From NCBI GenBank assembly GCA_003225215.1, contig QIBC01000092.1, positions 1 through 32,907 of the forward strand: a DNA stretch of 32,907 bases, given 5' to 3'. How positions within the stretch are numbered: position 1 is the first letter of the stretch; the number at the start of each line of letters is the position of its first letter. The notes beneath the pieces are model-generated. The model was not told the DNA's origin and ran no database searches. It saw nothing but the letters and a program-made list of their open reading frames with translations. Made by a program: the position numbers and the translations under genes. The stretch is from Acidobacteriota bacterium (GTDB taxonomy: Bacteria; Acidobacteriota; Terriglobia; Terriglobales; Acidobacteriaceae). Shown piece by piece: positions 26,061-32,907 of the stretch.

Positions 26061-27349
26061 TTAGACGAGCTCCTGCTGACCGGCAGGTTCAGTGATGACC
26101 GGTGTTTCCGAAGCCGGAAGCAGACGATCCATCTGTCGCAATTCTGGGAAGAGCCACGACCAAAGTCCTACTATTGCCAAAGTACCGGCTCCCCCGAGAA
26201 CTACGGCAGGAACAGCGCCGAACCATTGCGCGGTAATCCCCGATTCGAATTGCCCGAATTCGTTGGAGGCCCCGATGAACAACAAGTTCACAGCACTCAC
26301 ACGTCCGCGCATCGCAGGAGGCGTCGCAATCTGCACAAGAGTACTGCGAATGACGACGCTGATCATGTCTGACGCCCCAATTGTGAATAGCGCAATTAGC
26401 GAGACCGTTACAGAATGCGACACACCAAAAATGATGGTGGCGATGCCAAAGATGGCGATAGCGACAAACATCAGCAGACCCGAGCGGCGGCGGAGCGGAC
26501 GATATGCCAGGGTCACCGCCATCAGGGCTGCTCCCGCCGCCGGCATGCTGCGCAACAATCCCAAGCCACGTGGACCGATGTGGAGAATGTCCTGCGCATA
26601 AACCGGCAGCAATGCAACTGCCCCGCCGAGTAACACCGCGAATAGATCGAGCGAAATTGACCCCAGAATGATCTTCTTCTGCCAAACGTAGTGGAAGCCG
26701 GCCAACAAAGTATCGAGGGATACGTCCTTGGTCTCCATTCGTCCGGTGCGGACCTGCATCATGAGGATGAACAGAAAGGCGCTGAAGTACATACAGGCAG
26801 CGGTTGCATAAACGCTGTGAGCTCCATGCGCCCATCCGTAAATCAGCCCGCCTAGCGCCGGGCCAACCACGGTCGCAACCTGAAAGATCGATGCTCCCCA
26901 GGTGACCGCATTCCCGAAGTGTTCCTGGGGAACAAGCTGCGGCACCAGAGCCTGGCTGACGGGGCCGCTAAACGCCCGGGTAACACCAATCAACAGCAGC
27001 ACGGCAAATATGGGGAGCACCGAACGCCCCCGGCATGCGCCTGAAGGAGCAACAGCACCGAGCAAAGCGCGTACGAGACGTTGCAGCAGAGCAATACGAC
27101 GCGACGATCAAAGCGATCTGCCGCGTGTCCGGCCGGAAGGGAAAGCAGTATCCCAGGCAGAAACTGCGCCAGACCTACATAGCCTAAGTCCAACGGACGA
27201 TGTGTGATCTGGAAGACTTGCCATCCCACGGCGACCGACTGCATCTCGGAGCCGATAATCGAGAACGCACGCCCTAGCTGAAAGAGGCGGAAATCGCGGT
27301 GCTGAAAGGCTGCTCGCGGTGGGACTGGAAGCTCGGCAGCGGTGGGCAC
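26061..27349 (-). pseudogene. MFS transporter (DHA3/EntS-like), frameshifted near 27020-27030
   Basis: N-terminal part (AFQHRDFRLFQLGRAFSIIGSEMQSVAVGWQVFQIT...DRFDRRVVLLCCN) in one frame; continuation RSVLPIFAVLLLIGVTRAFSGPVSQALVPQLVP in another. Confidence 0.75.
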
Positions 27350-27400
27350 TCTTTAGACTACACGAGTGCCGCAATGGTCCTGTGGCCTCAGCATAGCTCG

Positions 27401-27406
27401 TATAAT
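27401..27406 (+). promoter_or_regulatory. Candidate -10 box (TATAAT), 7 nt upstream of GTG 27414
   Basis: CGTATAATCTGTCGCGTGCCAAAG. Confidence 0.5.
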
Positions 27407-27413
27407 CTGTCGC

Positions 27414-28541
27414 GTGCCAAAGCCGACATTGCTCCCTCTCCTCCTAGGTATCGCACTGGCCGTCGCAACCGCCAAAGCTCAACAGACTCCAATCGTCTCT
27501 CCCGAAATGGGTTCAGACAATCGCGTAACTTTCCGATTCCACAGCCCGAACGCTCAGAAAGTTGAACTGCAACTGGAAGGCAGGACAAATCACCTTCCCA
27601 TGCAAAAAGACGATGCGGGGGTCTGGACTGTAACTACCGATCCGCTTGAACCCGACTACTATGGCTATTCGTTCGTCGCTGACGAAGTGAGCCTCATCGA
27701 TCCCAAAAATCCGCTGATGAAGCCGAACCTGCTCGGAACTCAGAGCATGGTGCACGTGCCTGGCCCTTCTTCTCTGCCTTGGGAGATAACTGGCGTGCCA
27801 CACGGAATAGTTCACCACCATTTCTACAAGTCCGGTGCGATTAGCGACCAGCGCGATTATTACGTCTACACGCCACCTGGCTACGAGGCTGCGGCAAAGA
27901 CGTCATATCCGGTCTTATATCTGCTGCACGGTTACAGTGACGACGCCAGCGGCTGGACCGCTGTAGGCCGCGCAAATGTGATCCTCGATAATCTGATCGC
28001 GCAGCACAAGGCGAAGCCGATGATCGTTGTCATGACGCTCGGCTACGGAGCGCCCGAGATGCTCTTGTACGGCTCGCGCTCTTTTAGCCACGAGGACCTT
28101 CGCGAGCGCAATCTGGAGAAGTTCCGGGAATCTCTGCTGACTGAAATCATACCCCGCATTGAGAAGGACTATCGGACCGCCAAAGATCCCACGTCGCGAG
28201 CCATCGCAGGACTTTCGATGGGCGGCTCTGAGTCGTTATTTGTGGGACTCACCTCTGCAGATCGCTTCGGTTGGATCGGAGCATTCAGTACTGGCGGCCT
28301 GAGCGATAACTTTGACCAACAGTTTTCCGAAATGAAGCCAAAGGAAGTTGCCCGGTTGAAGTTGCTTTGGATCGCATGCGGCACCGACGATCATCTCATC
28401 GAATCGAACCACAAGCTGCGCGAATGGCTCACTGAAAAAGGAATAAAGCATACCGACATCGACACTCCCGGCGCTCACACCTGGATGGTTTGGCGACGCA
28501 ATCTGGCAGCTTTCGCGCCGCTGTTGTTTCAGACTAAGTGA
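27414..28541 (+). CDS. Enterochelin esterase-like/CE1-type alpha-beta hydrolase with N-terminal E-set domain, secreted
   Basis: Signal peptide from GTG 27414 (MPKPTLLPLLLGIALAVATAKAQ); SYPVLYLLHGYSDDASGW, RAIAGLSMGGSESLFVG (GxSxG), PGAHTWMVWRRNL. Confidence 0.88.
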   Translation: MPKPTLLPLLLGIALAVATAKAQQTPIVSPEMGSDNRVTFRFHSPNAQKVELQLEGRTNHLPMQKDDAGVWTVTTDPLEPDYYGYSFVADEVSLIDPKNPLMKPNLLGTQSMVHVPGPSSLPWEITGVPHGIVHHHFYKSGAISDQRDYYVYTPPGYEAAAKTSYPVLYLLHGYSDDASGWTAVGRANVILDNLIAQHKAKPMIVVMTLGYGAPEMLLYGSRSFSHEDLRERNLEKFRESLLTEIIPRIEKDYRTAKDPTSRAIAGLSMGGSESLFVGLTSADRFGWIGAFSTGGLSDNFDQQFSEMKPKEVARLKLLWIACGTDDHLIESNHKLREWLTEKGIKHTDIDTPGAHTWMVWRRNLAAFAPLLFQTK

Positions 28542-28555
28542 GTTCCAAACTCATT

Positions 28556-28717
28556 TTTCACCACGGAGACACGGAGGCGCGGAGTACACCGGAGGTTTAA
28601 ACCACAGAGGACATGAAGTATCACGAAGGAGTTCGGATTTGAAGATTTTGTATTCCTTTGTGTTTCTTCGTGTCCTCTGTGGTTTCATCCGGCTGTTCTC
28701 CCGGTTTCCGTGGTGAA
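28556..28717. repeat. Long inverted-repeat element, family C (CCACGGAGACACGGAG / ACCACAGAGGACA)
   Basis: TTTCACCACGGA (28556-28567) vs TCCGTGGTGAAA (28706-28717); AAACCACAGAGGACATGAAG (28599-28618) vs CTTCGTGTCCTCTGTGGTTT (28666-28685). Confidence 0.85.
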
Positions 28718-28771
28718 ATGGGTTTTCTTGAGCCCGCTACGGTTCCCTTACAATGATCGTGGAGACCTCGC

Positions 28772-29011
28772 TTGCCTAAATTCGAAGATTGCCTGCAGCA
28801 GCTCGAAAAAATCGTGGAACAACTGGAGAAGGGAGATTTGTCGCTCGAGCAATCCTTGAAGTTATTTGAGGACGGGGTTCGTCTGTCAAATTCCTGTCGG
28901 CAGGAGCTCGAAGCGGCAGAGGGCAAGGTCGAGATTCTGGTGAAGCACGGCGGCAAGCTTAAACCGGAGCCTTTTGAAGGCGTGAGCGAAGACAGGTCTG
29001 TTGGAAAATAG
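28772..29011 (+). CDS. xseB: Exodeoxyribonuclease VII small subunit
   Basis: PKFEDCLQQLEKIVEQLEKGDLSLEQSLKLFEDGVRLSNSCRQELEAAEGKVEIL; TTG start with GGAG upstream. Confidence 0.92.
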   Translation: MPKFEDCLQQLEKIVEQLEKGDLSLEQSLKLFEDGVRLSNSCRQELEAAEGKVEILVKHGGKLKPEPFEGVSEDRSVGK

Positions 29012-29030
29012 CGCCAGCTAGCATGGATGC

Positions 29031-29136
29031 GGCCGCCCTCGGCCGGGTTTTGACTTTACTGAAGGGACTCACTTTTGACAGTCAACGAAACGACAGATTT
29101 ACAAAGTCTGAAGCAAACACCCGGCCGAGGGCGGCC
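29031..29136. repeat. Inverted repeat GGCCGCCCTCGGCCGGGT spanning the 5' end of the polyprenyl synthase gene
   Basis: GGCCGCCCTCGGCCGGGT at 29031-29048; exact reverse complement ACCCGGCCGAGGGCGGCC at 29119-29136. Confidence 0.9.
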
Positions 29137-30052
29137 GGATCCACCGAATGGCCCATCGCTCAACGACACGCTCGCCTCTGGCTGTGCACTGATCGATTCC
29201 ACGCTCGATCGCCTTCTGCCCGCTGAAACGCAGATTCCTACATCCATACACAAAGCCATGCGCCATAGTGTTTTTGCCGGTGGCAAGCGGCTGCGTCCGA
29301 TTCTGTGCATGGAAGCGGCTCGCATGGTGCAGCGCGAGCTTCCCGCCGGCGAGCTGCCAAGTGGAGTTGAAGACCTGGGCAGCGCCCTCGAAATGCTGCA
29401 CACGTACTCGCTAATTCACGACGACCTTCCGGCGCTCGACAACGACGATCTGCGTCGAGGCAAGCCCACCTGTCACGTGGTATTCGGCGAGGATATTGCA
29501 ATTCTCGCCGGTGACGCTCTTCAGACCCATGCCTACGAAGTACTGAGCAAGTTGCCCTGTGCACCGCAGGCCCGCATACGCATCGTCGGAGAAATTGCTC
29601 GCGGCACCGGGACCATCGATGGAATGATCGGAGGCCAAGTGATGGACCTCGAGGCGGAGAACACGCGCGCAGATGCCGCCACTGTTGAATACATCCACCG
29701 CTCAAAAACCGGAGCGCTGATCACCGCCAGCCTGACAACAGGTGGCATTTACGCGGGAGGCACTCGCGAGGAGATCGAAAGACTGCGCGAGTTTGGCCAG
29801 GCGATCGGTCTGGCATTCCAGATCGTCGATGATGTGCTTGATGTGACGAAATCTTCTGCGGAACTCGGGAAAACCGCAGGAAAAGACACCGCGTCCGACA
29901 AGGCGACCTATCCCGCGGTATTTGGTATTGAAGAGTCTCTACGCCGCGCAGATGCGCTTATTGTTCGGGCTTGTGAGGCGCTTGATCCATTCGGCAATCG
30001 CAGTGAAACCCTGCGATCACTGGCGCATTTTCTTGTAGAGCGCAAGAGCTAA
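29075..30052 (+). CDS. ispA: Polyprenyl (farnesyl/geranylgeranyl) diphosphate synthase
   Basis: GGKRLRPILCMEAA, LEMLHTYSLIHDDLPALDNDDLRRGKPTCH (DDxxxxD), FQIVDDVLDVTKSSAELGKTAGKDTASDKATYPAVFG. TTG start uncertain. Confidence 0.9.
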   Translation: MTVNETTDLQSLKQTPGRGRPDPPNGPSLNDTLASGCALIDSTLDRLLPAETQIPTSIHKAMRHSVFAGGKRLRPILCMEAARMVQRELPAGELPSGVEDLGSALEMLHTYSLIHDDLPALDNDDLRRGKPTCHVVFGEDIAILAGDALQTHAYEVLSKLPCAPQARIRIVGEIARGTGTIDGMIGGQVMDLEAENTRADAATVEYIHRSKTGALITASLTTGGIYAGGTREEIERLREFGQAIGLAFQIVDDVLDVTKSSAELGKTAGKDTASDKATYPAVFGIEESLRRADALIVRACEALDPFGNRSETLRSLAHFLVERKS

Positions 30053-30116
30053 GCTGGGCGTTTCCGAAGCTGCAGGTTAATACCTGAGTCGTCCGCTAAC
30101 ATATCGTTGTAATCGT

Positions 30117-30167
30117 AAGGCGATGGAGTTCGCCTGAACCGCCGCTGCAGCGGCTGATGACTCCTAC
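30117..30167 (+). ncRNA. Fluoride riboswitch (crcB motif)
   Basis: AAGGCGATGGAGTTCGCCTGAACCGCCGCTGCAGCGGCTGATGACTCCTAC matches the crcB-motif consensus. GGAGT (30125-30129) can form the pseudoknot with ACTCC (30160-30164). Confidence 0.92.
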
Positions 30168-30221
30168 CATTTCACTTCCAGCCTTGCTGGACGGGTGGAA
30201 GTCTTAGGACGGCAGAACTTC

Positions 30222-30596
30222 ATGCGAGCTTATCTCTGGGTTTCAGTGGGTGCTCTTGTCGGAGCCAACCTGCGTTATTTTGTTAGCCGTCTTGCCGCCA
30301 AACTGCTTTCGCCGAATTTTCCTTACGGCACGCTGATCATCAACATCAGCGGCAGTTTCATTCTGGGTCTGTTCCTTATCTGGACAACGGAAAGGGTTCT
30401 GGCCGACCCAAAATGGCGCTGGCTGATCGCGGTTGGCTTTTGTGGCTCATATACGACTTTTTCCAGCTACGCCTTCGAGACGATCGCGTATTTCGAACAG
30501 GGACACTGGAGCCTGCTTGCGCTGAACATTGTGACCAACAATTTGCTTTGTCTAGCTGCGGTGCTTGCAGGAGCCGCCCTAGCTCGAGGCATCTGA
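30222..30596 (+). CDS. crcB: Fluoride channel CrcB/Fluc
   Basis: GALVGANLRYFVSRLAAKL, FPYGTLIINISGSFILGLF, VGFCGSYTTFSSYAFETI; ATG 30222 with AGGACGG upstream. Confidence 0.95.
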   Translation: MRAYLWVSVGALVGANLRYFVSRLAAKLLSPNFPYGTLIINISGSFILGLFLIWTTERVLADPKWRWLIAVGFCGSYTTFSSYAFETIAYFEQGHWSLLALNIVTNNLLCLAAVLAGAALARGI

Positions 30597-30667
30597 CCTG
30601 CGAGTTATGGGGAAAATAACAATTCAAGGACAGAGAGTCACCGATGAGGTAAAACTAAAGGACCTGC

Positions 30668-30685
30668 GGCCGCCCTCGGCCGGGT
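30668..30685 (+). repeat. Third copy of GGCCGCCCTCGGCCGGGT
   Basis: Exact 18-bp match to 29031-29048. Confidence 0.85.
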
Positions 30686-30864
30686 TCGTGCACTTGGTGC
30701 AAGAAATTTGGGGCGAGCAATTATGGCAGTGGCTCAGTTAAGCAGGCTTCTGTCCCCACAAACAAATCCGCGCGAGGGCGCGCGTCGGTGCTTCAATTCT
30801 GACTTCGTATCCATAGTCTTTGGTCGGAACCTCATATCCACCTCTCCGGTTTACAATCTCCCCC

Positions 30865-31182
30865 GTGGCCGTCCAAGTAACCATTTACCTGAACGAGGCC
30901 GACGAACACCAGCGCCGCCCCGCTCATCTACAAATCCTCAACTATCTGCGGCAGGAAAACATTGCGAATGCGGTTGTAGTCCACGCCGTGGCTGGATTCA
31001 TCGGACGCAGCCGTGTGAAAACCAGCACACTGGTAGACGCCGGCGGCAAGTTGCCTCTGGTCGTTTTGTTTGTGGACGAAGAGGAACACGTGAGCCGGGT
31101 TCTCCCAACCTTAAAGCAGATGGCAGGCACACGCCTCATTGTTCGAGAGAATGTCGTCGTCGAATCAGGGAGCTTGGCCTAG
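30865..31182 (+). CDS. DUF190 domain-containing protein
   Basis: VTIYLNEADEHQRRPAHLQILNYLRQENIANAVVVHAVAGFIGRSRVKTSTLVDAGGKLPLVVLFVDEEEHVSRVLP; common neighbour of crcB. GTG 30865 preferred. Confidence 0.88.
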   Translation: MAVQVTIYLNEADEHQRRPAHLQILNYLRQENIANAVVVHAVAGFIGRSRVKTSTLVDAGGKLPLVVLFVDEEEHVSRVLPTLKQMAGTRLIVRENVVVESGSLA

Positions 31183-31965
31183 ATGCCCGGTCCCCCTTCG
31201 GAACTCACACCACAGCTCGACATACTTGCCATTGCAGCTCACCGCGACGACGTCGAACAAACCTGCGGCGGCACGCTGCTGAAGATGGCACAGAAAGGTC
31301 AGCGCACGGGAATACTTGACCTTGCGCGCGGGGAAATGGGAACCCGTGGCACTGCCGCCGAGCGTGAGCGCGAAGCTAAAGAGGCAGCACGGCTCATGCA
31401 AGTGTGCTGGCGCGAGGCCCTCGATATTTCCGACGGCCGTGTCGAGAACACCTGGGTAAACCGGCTAAAGATCGCACGTGTGATTCGTCGCACGCGGCCT
31501 CGAGTGGTCATACTCCCTTATTGGAAAGGTCGCCATCCAGATCACTACACGTGCTCCATCGTCGGGTATGAGGCATGTTTTCTCGCCGGATTGAAGAAAC
31601 TGGAGATCGAAGCCAGCTTGCGCGCGGAGGGCACGGCAATGGAAGCAGAGGACATGCTTCCCCCGCACCGACCGTTCAAGATCATCTACGCAACGCTTTA
31701 TTATGACGTGCGTCCGACATTCGTAGTCGATATTAGCGAACAATTTGAGCAGCGATTCGCGGCATTGATAGCTTACAAATCGCAATTTGAAGATCAGCAA
31801 GAAGGCAGTGCACTTTTTCCGGCACGCAACGAGATTCGCGACCGCATTCATTCCATGGCGCGCTTCTACGGAATGCTTGCAGGCGTGAAATACGCGGAGC
31901 CATTTCTGCAAAAAGAGGTCGGCCTGGTTGAGGACCTCACTACAGTGCCTGTGCAGTCGATCTAG
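31183..31965 (+). CDS. bshB1: PIG-L family deacetylase, BshB1-like (bacillithiol biosynthesis)
   Basis: LDILAIAAHRDDVEQTCGGTLLKMAQKG, LDLARGEMGTRGTAAEREREAKEAARLM, WKGRHPDHYTCSIVGYEACFLAGLKK. Confidence 0.85.
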   Translation: MPGPPSELTPQLDILAIAAHRDDVEQTCGGTLLKMAQKGQRTGILDLARGEMGTRGTAAEREREAKEAARLMQVCWREALDISDGRVENTWVNRLKIARVIRRTRPRVVILPYWKGRHPDHYTCSIVGYEACFLAGLKKLEIEASLRAEGTAMEAEDMLPPHRPFKIIYATLYYDVRPTFVVDISEQFEQRFAALIAYKSQFEDQQEGSALFPARNEIRDRIHSMARFYGMLAGVKYAEPFLQKEVGLVEDLTTVPVQSI

Positions 31966-32002
31966 TTTTTCTTAATCAGTGAGCGGCAGCGCCAACTAAG
32001 GG

Positions 32003-32449
32003 TCATAACCAGCGGGTCATTAGATGCCGATCATGATCTCGAAAGCCGAGACGCTTGTAGAACTCGTGTCCCCGCGTATTGAAGTGATCTGCTTCGAGAT
32101 GCACAGCTTCGATTCCGAGCTCGCGGCAGGTCTTGATCGCGAAGTCGACGGCTACTCGCCCAATTCCCTGCGCGCGTCGCTCTGGCTTGACGTAGAACTC
32201 ATCGATGAAACAATCGCGACCGTGGAACTCGAGAGAGAATCCGAAGCCTAGCACCATGTAGCCGGCTAGCTGCTGGCAGTGTTCAAACAAGATCAGTCGA
32301 CCAAGATTTTTGTCTTCGATCAATTCTGTCAAAAGGCTCTTAAGCCGAGTCTCGTCATAGGGCAGACGCTCGAACGAATAGAAATCTCGCATCAACGGGA
32401 GTAGCCCATCGATATCCGAGAGGCGACCGAATCGGAAGGAGACGTTCAT
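32003..32449 (-). CDS. GNAT family N-acetyltransferase
   Basis: FIDEFYVKPERRAQGIGRVAVDFAIKTCRELGIEAVHLEADHFNTRGHEFYKRLGFRDHDRHLMTRWL. ATG 32449 preferred; the longer ORF runs into the repeat. Confidence 0.9.
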   Translation of the reverse strand: MNVSFRFGRLSDIDGLLPLMRDFYSFERLPYDETRLKSLLTELIEDKNLGRLILFEHCQQLAGYMVLGFGFSLEFHGRDCFIDEFYVKPERRAQGIGRVAVDFAIKTCRELGIEAVHLEADHFNTRGHEFYKRLGFRDHDRHLMTRWL

Positions 32450-32451
32450 AC

Positions 32452-32876
32452 GGTAGAGACGCAGCATGCTGCGTCTCCGCTAGGCTGCCTGATTACAGCG
32501 CGCAGCGTAGTGTGAATGTGCTTCGCAGAGACGCAGCATGCAGCAGGCCTGTCTAAATTAACTCCTGCGAAGAGCATCGCCCGAGAGCAGTGCCGCGCCT
32601 CTTGCGGCATAGTTGAGAATAGCCCGGTGGTGCAACCCCAGGTGAACTGTCGGAAATCGAGTCCGGCTTTTTGCCGGACGGCTAAATTGCCTTTCCCGTC
32701 GGAAATCAAATCCAATCGTCCCGCAAACGACGCGGGACTCGAACACAAAATGCGCCAACCGGAGTTTCACTCCGGGCTATTCTGGGGCTATTCTCAACCG
32801 TGCCGCAAGAAGCGCGGCACTTCTCGGGGATGCCACGGCAAATTTGGACAAGCCTGCAGCATGCTGCGTCTCTACC
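32452..32876. repeat. Palindrome-bounded element, locus 3 (425 bp), containing a ~350-bp inverted-repeat element
   Basis: Left GGTAGAGACGCAGCATGCTGCGTCTC (32452-32477); right GCAGCATGCTGCGTCTCTACC (32856-32876). Inner GAGACGCAGCATGCAGCAGGCCTGTCTAAATT (from 32527) is near-complementary to AATTTGGACAAGCCTGCAGCATGCTGCGTCTC (ending ~32873). Confidence 0.8.
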
Positions 32877-32907
32877 AGCAACATCACCGCGCTACCCGCA
32901 GCCGATG

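Noticed and set aside
30708-31319. 203-aa plus-strand ORF overlapping DUF190 and bshB1
   Set aside because: Overlaps two recognisable genes in another frame; Arg/Pro-rich shadow composition.

Overview
This 32.9 kb window looks chromosomal and probably acidobacterial. That placement is inferred from protein style (PKD/NHL secreted protein, Gly-rich TolC-like protein, M13 peptidase, acidobacterial-type BshB) and from the palindromic intergenic repeats, not from a search. Recognisable genes, left to right: a PKD-repeat/NHL-like secreted protein with a broken frame; a FecR-domain protein; a TolC-family outer-membrane protein; a GtrA-family protein; a CNBD/thioredoxin-reductase-like fusion (- strand); tRNA-Ser(GGA); an M13 metallopeptidase; a DUF202 protein; a decayed bile-acid/Na+ symporter (SBF)-like gene; a MetA-type outer-membrane protein; a response regulator divergent from a MASE1-type histidine kinase; a GH63-like glucosidase; a response-regulator remnant; tadA; a Ser/Thr-rich protein with an LPQTA + TM + basic tail; lysS; a PLP decarboxylase; a frameshifted MFS gene; an enterochelin-esterase-like esterase; xseB; a polyprenyl synthase; a fluoride riboswitch with crcB and a DUF190 gene; a bshB-like deacetylase; and a GNAT acetyltransferase. 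No CRISPR array, prophage, transposase or obvious defence operon was seen. The most notable non-coding content is several families of palindromic or hairpin intergenic elements. One family is built from the 30-bp palindrome GGTAGAGACGCAGCATGCTGCGTCTCTACC and occurs as outward-oriented pairs at three loci. Other notable points are three candidate leaderless GTG starts, several small ORFs below the supplied ORF cutoff, and a riboswitch-crcB-DUF190 locus. I did not find a clear undescribed multi-gene system. The palindrome-bounded elements are the best candidate for something under-described.
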